From assembly GCA_045593645.1 (NCBI GenBank), contig JAZNWZ010000034.1:1-61785 (forward strand): a stretch of 61,785 nt of DNA. The letters are read 5' to 3'. Origin of the DNA: Fimenecus sp045593645. GTDB lineage: Bacteria; Bacillota; Clostridia; Oscillospirales; Acutalibacteraceae. A program made the translations under genes and the position numbers. Below the pieces are notes generated by a model that saw only the letters and a program-made list of their open reading frames with translations, searched no databases and was not told the origin of the DNA. The number at the start of each line of letters is the position of its first letter. Positions within the stretch are counted from its first letter, which is position 1. Shown piece after piece: positions 39,107 through 47,457 of this stretch.

Positions 39107-40684
39107 TTATTTCTCAATAAATTTACCGTAATGCTTTGGCTCAACAAGTGGTGGTAAAAATTGAATTGCTTTTTTAAATACCGAGCAAATTGCCTTATTT
39201 GGAATAACTTGGTCAAAGAAGCCCCCAAGTGTTGCAAGAATATCACCAACATAAGGTGTGCTTGAAGGTGTCATAACAACCTTGTCATTTGTCCTAAAGC
39301 TGAAAAGCATATTTCGTTTGCCGACTGTTTGAATTGGCCTTATTGAAACAAGCAAGGTTTCGTCGTCAATCCAAGTTGCATTTGAGCAAACCTTAAATTC
39401 AATTTGACCTAATGTCATTGTTGAATATCTGTAATGACCATCCATACCAAGTAAAATCTTGTTATTTTCATCACCCTCGCTCCAACGGAATGTACATTCA
39501 TTACCGTCAAAGTCAAACTTGACCATATCAATGTTACCTGCTTTGTCATTCATCATATATGTAACAGCAAGAGGTAAAACGCTTACTTGAAAACCTACAA
39601 GATTAAGTAAAAGTTTTTTACGGAATTTAATATATCTGTCTGCGATTTCTTGCTCTTTTGCAGGATGCTCACTTAAAACAGGAGGCACAGTTGTTGCTAA
39701 TTCAAGTGCTGTGTCGTCATCCTTTTCTTCAAAAGCTTTAGGGAAAAATTCAAAAATTCCGTCGAGACCGTCTTGCTCATCTGTAATTGCAGAGTTTACT
39801 ACTACAACTGCATTGTATTTAGGAAAAGCAATACCAAATTGACAGAACATTCCGTCCGCTCTAAAGCCACCAAAATGGTCAAGCCAGAAGCAATAGCCAT
39901 AGCCGTAGGATGCATCTGTGCCAGGACGGTTATATTCATTATCAATTTGCTTTGCAGTTGCCAATTCAACCCATTTTGCAGGAATAACCTGCCGATTTTT
40001 AAATTTGCCCTTTTGAAGATAGCAAAGAATAAACTTTGCAAGGTCTTCTGTTTTAAGATAAAGTCCCCAACCACCAGCTTCAATGCCGTTTTGGTCAGTT
40101 TCCCAGAATGGAAAATCAATTCCAAGTGGCTCAAAAAGTCTTGGTCGCAAGTATTCACGCATGCTCATTCCTGTAACCTTATTGATGATTGCAGAAAGCA
40201 TAAAAATATTTTCATTTATATAAAGAAATTTTTCACCTGGCTCAAAAACCCAAGGAGAGTTAATATAATCCTCAATCCAATCAATTTTTGCTTTGTCAGC
40301 GAGAAAACTTGGTTGCTTGCCTGAAGACATTCTCAAAAGATTATGAATAGTAAGCTTTTCAAATCTTTCGTCAGGATTTTCAGGTGCATATTCAGGGAAA
40401 AAGTCAAGAAGCTTATCTTCAAGAGAGATAAGACCTTCACATACTGCAAAGCCTATTGCTGTTGAAGTAAAGGACTTGCTGACAGAATACATTGAGTGAG
40501 CTGTATTTTTGTCAAATGGCTCATTATACCATTCAACTGCAACCTTTCCGTTACGAATAACTATCAAGGAATGATAGTCAAGACCTTTTTCTTTGGCATT
40601 TTGAAAAAAGTCATTTACAATCTTTGCATTTACACCTGCATTTTGTGGAACTTTTGCTCGTGGAAGATTAGTTGTTGCTGCCAT
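39107..40684 (-). CDS. Serine hydrolase, class C beta-lactamase/penicillin-binding-protein-like
   Basis: A 525-residue protein. The N-terminal ~330 residues form a beta-lactamase fold with the SxxK nucleophile motif in MYSVSKSFTSTAIG, the YxN motif in FLYINENIF and ESGW/GWGLYLKTEDLAKF downstream. The C-terminal ~190 residues are a beta-rich extension of unknown role. No signal peptide, so it is probably cytoplasmic; such proteins are often esterases or D-amino peptidases rather than beta-lactamases. AGGGGTG precedes the ATG at 40684, giving a shorter start than the ATG at 40711. It lies 27 bases after the degenerate carboxypeptidase gene. Confidence 0.85.
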   Translation of the reverse strand: MAATTNLPRAKVPQNAGVNAKIVNDFFQNAKEKGLDYHSLIVIRNGKVAVEWYNEPFDKNTAHSMYSVSKSFTSTAIGFAVCEGLISLEDKLLDFFPEYAPENPDERFEKLTIHNLLRMSSGKQPSFLADKAKIDWIEDYINSPWVFEPGEKFLYINENIFMLSAIINKVTGMSMREYLRPRLFEPLGIDFPFWETDQNGIEAGGWGLYLKTEDLAKFILCYLQKGKFKNRQVIPAKWVELATAKQIDNEYNRPGTDASYGYGYCFWLDHFGGFRADGMFCQFGIAFPKYNAVVVVNSAITDEQDGLDGIFEFFPKAFEEKDDDTALELATTVPPVLSEHPAKEQEIADRYIKFRKKLLLNLVGFQVSVLPLAVTYMMNDKAGNIDMVKFDFDGNECTFRWSEGDENNKILLGMDGHYRYSTMTLGQIEFKVCSNATWIDDETLLVSIRPIQTVGKRNMLFSFRTNDKVVMTPSSTPYVGDILATLGGFFDQVIPNKAICSVFKKAIQFLPPLVEPKHYGKFIEK

Positions 40685-40711
40685 AAAAACACCCCTATTT
40701 TTATATAACAA

Positions 40712-42076
40712 TTATCCCTTAACCATTTTTATCTTTTTGCGTTTTGCAATAATACGTTTTTTACGGAAAATAAGCAAAATATAAAGTATAATAAGAACTA
40801 AAGCAAGAATAACAAGGATTTTAAAAATAATGGTATTGAAAAGGTTGTCGAAAAAGTATTTTATCTTGCTAAATATGTAAAGAAAAGTATCACGACTAAC
40901 ATCTTCTGCTACCATAAGGTCAACGGTACCAATGATTGTATCACCGTAAAAAATGTTTGCTTTACCTACGATATCACCTTTTTTTACAGGTGCTTCAAGC
41001 ATTTTTGGTGTCTGTTCAGGAATAGGAACAATTTCAAGGCTACCAGTTTCAGTACCCTTTGGAATAAGAGTAGAAATCTCTTGTGCAGGTACAAGTCTGA
41101 CGTGGTCAACATTAGAGTTATATTTTAAATCAACAACAGTAACAACGTCGGTTGTGCTTGTTACTTTTTGAAGAACAATGTTGCTGAAAACCCAATCATA
41201 AACTCGTCGACTTTCTGTCAAAGCAATATTTTCAGCAATGCCGTCAGCATCAATGTCATATTGCTCTGCACCCATAACAACAAGCATATAAGCATACCCG
41301 TTTTTACTTGCTGTTGAAACAACACAACAACCAGCTTTGTCAGTTGTGCCTGTTTTACCGCCTGTAACTGCAGATGAATAATAGTCGTCATAAGCACGAC
41401 CTAACATTCTGTTTAAATTATGAAGATAACGAGTGCTTGTGTACTTGTTTGTAGCAGGAATATCATAACGCATTGTGCCAACGATTTCTTTAAAGGTTTC
41501 GTTTTTCATAGCATAAGAAGTGATTGTATATAAATCACGAGCAGTTGTGTATCCTGTTCTGTCATCATCAAGACCATGAGCATTTATAAAATTTGTATTT
41601 TCACAGCCGAGACCTTTAACAAAATCGTTCATCATCTTAACAAAATTGTTAATAGAATTACCACCGACATTATATGCTAAAACATTTGCAGCATCAGTTG
41701 CATTGTGAAGCATCATACAATAAAGCAAGTCTTTAATAGACATTTCTTCCCCTGCAAGAATACCAACATTTGGAGCTTTTTGTTCATTAAGAAAAGAAAT
41801 ATTTTCTCTTTTGCAGGTGTATTTAACTGACAAGTCATTACAATTTTCAAGTACAACTATGCAAGTAACAATTTGAGCAAGTGTTGATGGATTTGTTTTC
41901 TTATCTGCATTTTTATCAAGAATTACAGTGTCGCTATCAGTGTTTACAAGCAACACAATATCAGCCTTTACATCAATTAAAGAGTTAAAGGCTGCACTTG
42001 AAGGTACTGCAAGGCAAGATAAAAGCACCACAAGTACAAGAAAAACAGAAATCAGCTTTTTCAAAAAATCACCCAC
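40712..42076 (-). CDS. D-alanyl-D-alanine carboxypeptidase homologue lacking SxxK and SxN motifs (probable pseudoenzyme)
   Basis: A 454-residue protein with a signal peptide (KKLISVFLVLVVLLS...SSAAF), a DacA/DacF-like peptidase domain and a C-terminal membrane helix with a basic tail (KKRIIAKRKKIK). Alignment by eye to active enzymes: the usual PASxTKIMT reads NPSTLAQIVT (T65 and Q68 at the Ser and Lys places); the usual HSxNDAA reads HNATDAA (N125 and T127). The third motif KTGTT (241-245) is intact, as are GYTTARDL and NLNRMLGRAYDD. It probably cannot hydrolyse peptides, but may bind peptidoglycan or regulate a partner (inference). The frame is intact, so it is not decaying. Confidence 0.85.
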   Translation of the reverse strand: MGDFLKKLISVFLVLVVLLSCLAVPSSAAFNSLIDVKADIVLLVNTDSDTVILDKNADKKTNPSTLAQIVTCIVVLENCNDLSVKYTCKRENISFLNEQKAPNVGILAGEEMSIKDLLYCMMLHNATDAANVLAYNVGGNSINNFVKMMNDFVKGLGCENTNFINAHGLDDDRTGYTTARDLYTITSYAMKNETFKEIVGTMRYDIPATNKYTSTRYLHNLNRMLGRAYDDYYSSAVTGGKTGTTDKAGCCVVSTASKNGYAYMLVVMGAEQYDIDADGIAENIALTESRRVYDWVFSNIVLQKVTSTTDVVTVVDLKYNSNVDHVRLVPAQEISTLIPKGTETGSLEIVPIPEQTPKMLEAPVKKGDIVGKANIFYGDTIIGTVDLMVAEDVSRDTFLYIFSKIKYFFDNLFNTIIFKILVILALVLIILYILLIFRKKRIIAKRKKIKMVKG

Positions 42077-42189
42077 TTGAAAAATTGCATAGAAAAGTAT
42101 ACAATATCATTATAGCACAAAGAGTTTTGTTATCCAATACAGAAATTCAAATTATTGTGATTTTTTTTAAAGAAAGGAAGACGACAAAT

Positions 42190-42879
42190 ATGATATATGT
42201 TACAGGCGATACACATGGCGATTTTGCTCGTCTTTCAAGGTGGGCATTAAGAAAACTCAAAGAGGGCGACACACTTATAGTTTGTGGCGATTTTGGGTTT
42301 ATGTGGAACAACAGCTTAAAAGAGCAGGCAATTTTAAAGGATTTAGGCAGAAGAAGATATAATATCTGTTTTATTGATGGTACTCACGAAAATTTTGAGC
42401 TTATAAATGATTATGAAATTTGCTATTGGAATGGTGGCAAGGCTCATAAGATTTATGGTAATCTATATCACCTTATGCGTGGACAGATTTTCGAAATTGA
42501 AGGCAAAAGAATTTTTACAATGGGTGGTGGAGAGAGTGCTGACATTGACATAAGAAAAGATGTCAATGCTTGGTCAAAGGATGAAATTCCAACACAAGAA
42601 GAGCTTTTAGAGGGTGCAGAAAATCTTGAAGTGGCAGGGTATGACATTGATATGGTTATCACTCACGAGCCACCACTTAAAGTAAAAGATTTTATTAATC
42701 TTGAAGATGGCACAACATTTTCTGTTACTGCTTTAAATGCTTATTTTGAAGAGCTTGCAGCAGGGTGTAAATATAAAAAATGGTATTTCGGCTCACTTCA
42801 TTTAGATAAATACATTTCAAATACTTATAGAGCAGTTTATAAGGACCTTTTAAATGGTGAAACCGGTGAAAAAATATAG
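42190..42879 (+). CDS. Calcineurin-like metallophosphoesterase
   Basis: A 229-residue phosphoesterase with the motif series GDTHGDF (6-12), VCGDFGFMW, GTHENF (in place of GNHE), MGGGES and VITHEPP. It starts MIYVTGDTHG at 42190; the open frame runs upstream to 41998, but that part overlaps the signal-peptide region of the minus-strand neighbour and has no family similarity. GGAAG lies upstream. Substrate unknown. It stands alone between a divergent and a convergent gene and has its own terminator. Confidence 0.87.
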   Translation: MIYVTGDTHGDFARLSRWALRKLKEGDTLIVCGDFGFMWNNSLKEQAILKDLGRRRYNICFIDGTHENFELINDYEICYWNGGKAHKIYGNLYHLMRGQIFEIEGKRIFTMGGGESADIDIRKDVNAWSKDEIPTQEELLEGAENLEVAGYDIDMVITHEPPLKVKDFINLEDGTTFSVTALNAYFEELAAGCKYKKWYFGSLHLDKYISNTYRAVYKDLLNGETGEKI

Positions 42880-42880
42880 A

Positions 42881-42915
42881 AAGCGATAGGTAAATGCTTT
42901 ACCTATCGCTTTTTC
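42881..42915. terminator. Bidirectional terminator
   Basis: AAGCGATAGGTAAA-TGC-TTTACCTATCGCTT, a 14-bp perfect stem with TTTTTC after it and an AT-rich A-run before it. It ends the phosphoesterase gene and the convergent spoIVA gene. Confidence 0.88.
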
Positions 42916-44391
42916 TTATAATATGATGCAAAGAAGTCCGTTACAGCCTTCATTAATTACTCTTTCAAGCGTTTCTTGGAATTTCATTCGAGCATCGGTT
43001 GGCATATGATAAAGTTTGTTACGAAGTCCCTCGTTTACAAGCTCGTTAAGTGATTTGCCAAAAATATTTGATTCCCAAATCTTGTGAGGGTCTTCCTCAA
43101 AGCCTTGAAGCAAGTATCTTACTAATTCTTCTGACTGACTTTCACTGCCAACAATTGGTGCAACCTCTGTTTGAATATTGGCTTTCATCATATGAATTGA
43201 TGGCGCAGATGCAGAAAGTCTTACGCCATATTTACCGCCCTGCTTAACAATTTCAGGCTCTTCAAGAGTTAATTCATCAATAGTCGGCATAACAATTCCA
43301 TAGCCTGTTTCTGAAACTTCATCAAGAGCAGACTTTATTCTTTCATATTCTTTTTTGATTTTCGACAACTCTTTAAGGCACTTGAGAAGACCTTGCTCAC
43401 TTTCAATAGAAAGTCCTGTTGATTCTTCAAGGATTTTATAGAACAAATCGTTGTTCATTTCAACAGAAATCCAAGCACTACCAATGCTTAAATCCATTTT
43501 TGAAATGTTGGCATTTGTTATGTGTTGACAATTTTTCAATGAGTCGGTCATTACACTTATATCTCGTACAAAAGAAACGCTGTCGAGAGAATCTATAACA
43601 CTCTTAAATGTTTCTTTTTTGAGCCAATGGTCTTCAGAAAGTGTAACGAGCCACATAGGAAAATCTATGCCAATTTCTTTAATAGGAAATTCAAAAAGAA
43701 TTTGAGTAATAATCTCTTTGATTTCTTTCTCATCTAATTCAAGGCAGTTAACAGGCATAACAGGTACGTTGTGCTTTGCAGAAAGCTCCGAGGCTAAAAG
43801 TTTAGCACTTTCACCATTTGGATACATACAGTTAAGAAGCACTACAAATGGCTTGTTAAGTTCCTTTAATTCGCAAATTACACGCTCTTCGGCTTCTTCA
43901 TATTCTTCACGAGGGATATCACTGATACTACCGTCCGTTGTAATAACTAAACCTATTGTTGAGTGCTCTGTGATAACCTTTTTTGTGCCGATTTCTGCAG
44001 CCATATTAAAAGGCATTTCGTCCTTTGACCAAGGTGTACGAACCATTCTTGGACCGTCGCCCTCAATATAACCTAAAGAGCTTGGAACAATATAGCCAAC
44101 ACAATCAATCATACGAACATTAAACTCAGCGTTGTCAGGTAAAGTAACCGTAACTGCATTTTCAGGAATAAACTTTGGCTCGGTGGTCATAATTGTTCTT
44201 CCGGCAGAAGATTGTGGTAATTCGTCATTTGCTCTTTCACGAACTGCTTCGTTTTCCATATTTGGCAAAACAATAGTGTCCATAAAACGTTTAATAAAGG
44301 TTGATTTTCCTGTTCTGACAGGGCCAACAACACCAATATAAATGTCGCCACCTGTACGGATTGCAATATCTTTATAAATACTGTTATTCAT
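42916..44391 (-). CDS. spoIVA: Stage IV sporulation protein A (spore coat morphogenetic ATPase)
   Basis: A 491-residue ATPase that polymerises on the forespore surface to form the base of the spore coat. The N-terminal ATPase domain has Walker A GPVRTGKST (23-31) and the near-invariant AVRERANDELPQSSAGRTIMTTEPKF region split across residues 49-75. The C-terminal region binds the forespore membrane. AAGGAGG precedes the ATG. It lies 12 bases downstream of sipL, whose product binds SpoIVA in C. difficile (family knowledge); both are driven by the sigma-E type promoter at 45989-46018. Confidence 0.97.
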   Translation of the reverse strand: MNNSIYKDIAIRTGGDIYIGVVGPVRTGKSTFIKRFMDTIVLPNMENEAVRERANDELPQSSAGRTIMTTEPKFIPENAVTVTLPDNAEFNVRMIDCVGYIVPSSLGYIEGDGPRMVRTPWSKDEMPFNMAAEIGTKKVITEHSTIGLVITTDGSISDIPREEYEEAEERVICELKELNKPFVVLLNCMYPNGESAKLLASELSAKHNVPVMPVNCLELDEKEIKEIITQILFEFPIKEIGIDFPMWLVTLSEDHWLKKETFKSVIDSLDSVSFVRDISVMTDSLKNCQHITNANISKMDLSIGSAWISVEMNNDLFYKILEESTGLSIESEQGLLKCLKELSKIKKEYERIKSALDEVSETGYGIVMPTIDELTLEEPEIVKQGGKYGVRLSASAPSIHMMKANIQTEVAPIVGSESQSEELVRYLLQGFEEDPHKIWESNIFGKSLNELVNEGLRNKLYHMPTDARMKFQETLERVINEGCNGLLCIIL

Positions 44392-44403
44392 TATGCCACC
44401 TCC

Positions 44404-45936
44404 TTAAACCTTTGGTATAAGCAACTTGCATTTTTTCTGTATGTTGCCATCTTGAATATGATTTTCTTTTATAATAGCGTCAACTGTTGTATTGAAGCTT
44501 TCTGCAATATCCCAAAGACTTTCACCCTCGTCTGCAAAATATACGGTTAAAGTTGCAGTTTTAACGGACTTGATTTTTTCTTTGTTTAGAATAATCTCTG
44601 TCGCAACAAGCTTTTCTTCCTCGCGGAAAAGGAACCCATGAATATTTATTTCTACGCGTACATCTAAAGTATCTTTTTCACTTAAAACAAAGCCCCAAGC
44701 AGTAATTGTGCAAATCGGTTTGCAGTTGAGAATAGCATTTTCTGTTACGCTGTTTCGTTGATATTCATAAGGGATTTGACGAGTAGCAAAGCAAATTTCA
44801 CCCTTTGCATCTTCATAAATAATTTGAGCAGTGATTTCACCATTGATTGCTATTGAATCTTCACGAAGAGAAAAACCACTTGTAATGTCAGTGCACATAA
44901 AGCTTAAAACCTTTGTCATTCCAGTAGATTTTAAATCTACAATACCACGACAAAGAAATGTGTCATCAATTTTTTCTTCAAGTGAAGCAGTATAAATGTT
45001 ACTTTTTTTAAGCTCGCTTTCATATTTTGTTGAGTAAGCGTCTTTTATAAAGGTAACTGTCTTATTTTCATAAGTGTAAGCAGTAAAACCGAGTGTTGCA
45101 GAAACATCAAGAAGACATTTGTTGCCCATTGAGTCAATTTTAGGTCGAATGTCAAGACCTAAAACAGAAAGGTGGGCATCAAATTGCATATCTTCTGTTA
45201 AATCAGGCACTTCAATAATTTGATTTAAACTAATTGTGGTATCGTAATTTTGAATTTCACACTCCTCATTAGAAAGAAAAGCAGTGTGAAGAATAAGCTC
45301 GCCCTTAATAAAAAACTTGTTGGCAATTATTTTAATATCGTCAATTATTGCAGATGCAGAAGATGAAACAATGCAATCAGCAGAATTTGATGGATTTGTA
45401 ACTTCGCAGGTTTCGTTAATAGAAAAGAGTTTTTCTGTAATTAAAGCAAGATGACAAACCTCTGCTTTTTCACATTTTGCAGTTAAACCATCACCAATAG
45501 CAGAGCCAATATATTCATAGTTTTTCTGTTTTGTGATTTTAGAAAAAACAGAAATTGAGCCGTGAATTTCAAGTTTTCTCTGACCTGCAACCCTGTAATT
45601 TGCATAGTCAGTTTTAGCACCAACAAAGATGTTTTCGTTATTTTCATTTGGCTTTAATTCAATATGCTTTGAAAAGTGTATTGATTGATTAAGACAATGC
45701 ATTTTATTATTTTCACAAACATAAAGAATTGAAACTGAGCAATCACACTCTGCAGTAATTCTATCTCCTGTAACTTGATGAGATTGAATGTTTGGGGTTA
45801 TTGAGCAGTTAAGCACCCTGACAATGTCAGGCAAGTTTTCAGGTAGTGTAATATCAAGGTCAACGGGATATTCTGCACTTCCACCTAAAGCAGAGTCAAG
45901 AACAGAAATAGTATTTTTGTGAGCATTAAATTCCAT
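44404..45936 (-). CDS. sipL: SipL-type spore morphogenetic protein (DUF3794 repeats plus LysM)
   Basis: A 510-residue protein. Several DUF3794-type beta domains (LPENLPDIVRVLNC, later VPDLTEDMQFDAHL and LGLDIRP) are followed by a C-terminal LysM (TLTVYFADEGESLWDIAESFNTTVDAIIKENHI). This is the architecture of SipL, the SpoIVA-interacting protein of Clostridia. No signal peptide, fitting a mother-cell cytoplasmic protein. GGAG precedes the ATG. In this window sipL is directly upstream of spoIVA, so the two partners share a transcript. A GGGAG-CATTAA-CTCCC hairpin lies in the leader. Confidence 0.93.
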   Translation of the reverse strand: MEFNAHKNTISVLDSALGGSAEYPVDLDITLPENLPDIVRVLNCSITPNIQSHQVTGDRITAECDCSVSILYVCENNKMHCLNQSIHFSKHIELKPNENNENIFVGAKTDYANYRVAGQRKLEIHGSISVFSKITKQKNYEYIGSAIGDGLTAKCEKAEVCHLALITEKLFSINETCEVTNPSNSADCIVSSSASAIIDDIKIIANKFFIKGELILHTAFLSNEECEIQNYDTTISLNQIIEVPDLTEDMQFDAHLSVLGLDIRPKIDSMGNKCLLDVSATLGFTAYTYENKTVTFIKDAYSTKYESELKKSNIYTASLEEKIDDTFLCRGIVDLKSTGMTKVLSFMCTDITSGFSLREDSIAINGEITAQIIYEDAKGEICFATRQIPYEYQRNSVTENAILNCKPICTITAWGFVLSEKDTLDVRVEINIHGFLFREEEKLVATEIILNKEKIKSVKTATLTVYFADEGESLWDIAESFNTTVDAIIKENHIQDGNIQKKCKLLIPKV

Positions 45937-45988
45937 TATATCTCTCCTTTTTAATTAGGGAGTTAATGCTCCCTTTACGTTCAACATA

Positions 45989-46018
45989 TAATTATGAGAG
46001 AATAATTTTAAATATGAC
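45989..46018 (-). promoter_or_regulatory. Sigma-E type promoter upstream of sipL-spoIVA
   Basis: On the minus strand the sequence is GTCATATT, 14 bases, CATAATTA. This is a close match to the B. subtilis sigma-E pattern (KMATATT, 14-15 bases, CATACANT). It is placed about 50 bases before the sipL start. It predicts mother-cell expression of both genes. Confidence 0.72.
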
Positions 46019-46050
46019 AAAAAAACGACCATTGATATCCAATGGTCGTT
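46016..46050 (-). terminator. Terminator of the minus-strand phosphoesterase gene
   Basis: AACGACCATTG and CAATGGTCGTT pair around GATAT; on the minus strand the stem is followed by TTTTTTTGTCA. It closes the murE-transporter-phosphoesterase transcript just before the sipL promoter. Confidence 0.85.
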
Positions 46051-46066
46051 TAATATTATAAATATT

Positions 46067-47455
46067 TTATTTTGCAAAAACACCTTGCCAGTCGTCAGGC
46101 TCAGCATTATAAAGCACTCCATCAAGAATAATATCAAGAATTACTGATATTTTTTCTGACCCTTTTTTGAGTTTAAGAATTTTCTTAAAGCGTTTGTTAA
46201 AAAGAGCAGACAAAGCTTTGTATTCAGGTGTATCAGGAGTATATGGCTCATTGCCGTAATAAAGATTTGTTATTACTTCCAATACGAAATCTTTAACGAT
46301 TCTGTCTTTAATTGATTTGTCAACATATTTGCTTATGCCGAAAAGCTTGCCAAAAGTACCAAAGGTTGCTTTTTGTAAAAATTTACCTGCAGGTACAAGA
46401 AATGGCTTTGACTTATAAATTTTTTCAGGAGTCATACTGAAAGATGTTGAAAGCTCAGCAAGCTTGTCAATATCATAAGCCATTGAGTCAAAAATAGCAT
46501 TAAGGAATTGCAAAAACGCTTCTTTTGTATATTCGTCAACAGTTTTGCCTTGTAAATCCCAGTCAAAATTCTGAAGTTTAATGCTGTCAACCTTAACTTC
46601 TGTATCAGTCATTTTAACCTTGCGCATAACTGCAGGGTATCCAACTGCTGATGCAGTGTTTATATCATAAAAATCATTACCCTTTGCAGTAGTCATTTTT
46701 GCAATGTTCATCATATGTGTATGACCGGTGAAAATGAATTTAACACCATTATCTGCAAGAAATTCTGACGTTTTTTCGTAATCTCCAAGCATATCACGAA
46801 GACTAAAAAGCGGATAAATTGGGCTTGGTGGCAAAACAGGGTGGTGAGTAACTGCAAAAATGTAATCACTATTTGCTTTTGCATCGTCAATTTGCTCTTT
46901 TATCCATTTAAGACAATCATCATAATAGCCACAGAAGAATTCATCGCCATCGTCGTTAAGGCAAAGAAGACGATAGCCCTCTTGCAATTTTACACAATAT
47001 GAGTGGCTTGGCTTATGTATAGAAATTGCTTCAGAAAGTCCAAAGTCCTTATAGATTTCAAGTAAATCTTCACGATTTGTGCGAGTCGCAGTTAAAAGGT
47101 CATCACCAACACATTTTTCAGCCTTACCAGTGCCATTACCATTTTCCATAAAATAGTCGTGAGTACCTGTTGTAAGATAAACTTTTTTGCCTGCATCCTT
47201 AAGACGATAAAGCTTTGGAAGCAAATCTTTATGGCTTTCCATTGCACCGTTACAAGTAACATCACCTGTAATAAGGACTATATTGGTTTCTGTATCTTCA
47301 ATAATCTTATCAAAATGAGCATCAATCATAGCGCCTGTTTCTTTAAGACACTTTTGGTCAGAAAGACAAATTTTTTCAAAAGCTTTTCCCTCTGTACCTA
47401 ATTCAAGGGCATAGTGATGCAAGTCAGTTATCTGATAAAACTTTAAGTCAGCCAT
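46067..47455 (-). CDS. Metallophosphoesterase, large form
   Basis: A 462-residue phosphoesterase with the motif set FYQITDLHHY (D11, H13), VLITGDVTCNG, YLTTGTHDYF, IFAVTHHPVL and FIFTGHTHMMNI. An extra ~200-residue C-terminal region is unlike small enzymes. No signal peptide, so it is cytoplasmic. The catalytic substrate is unknown; related proteins act on phosphodiesters or cyclic nucleotides. It starts 2 bases after the GPH transporter and is the last gene of the dusB-murE-peptide-transporter run. Confidence 0.85.
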   Translation of the reverse strand: MADLKFYQITDLHHYALELGTEGKAFEKICLSDQKCLKETGAMIDAHFDKIIEDTETNIVLITGDVTCNGAMESHKDLLPKLYRLKDAGKKVYLTTGTHDYFMENGNGTGKAEKCVGDDLLTATRTNREDLLEIYKDFGLSEAISIHKPSHSYCVKLQEGYRLLCLNDDGDEFFCGYYDDCLKWIKEQIDDAKANSDYIFAVTHHPVLPPSPIYPLFSLRDMLGDYEKTSEFLADNGVKFIFTGHTHMMNIAKMTTAKGNDFYDINTASAVGYPAVMRKVKMTDTEVKVDSIKLQNFDWDLQGKTVDEYTKEAFLQFLNAIFDSMAYDIDKLAELSTSFSMTPEKIYKSKPFLVPAGKFLQKATFGTFGKLFGISKYVDKSIKDRIVKDFVLEVITNLYYGNEPYTPDTPEYKALSALFNKRFKKILKLKKGSEKISVILDIILDGVLYNAEPDDWQGVFAK

Positions 47456-47457
47456 AA

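Noticed and set aside
39773..40324. Plus-strand open frame inside the serine hydrolase gene
   Set aside because: Antisense to a protein with intact SxxK and YxN motifs; no ribosome binding site and a shadow-like composition.
41998..42189. N-terminal extension of the phosphoesterase at 42190
   Set aside because: The extension overlaps the signal-peptide end of the minus-strand gene, has no phosphoesterase features, and the ATG at 42190 starts directly at the family motif.
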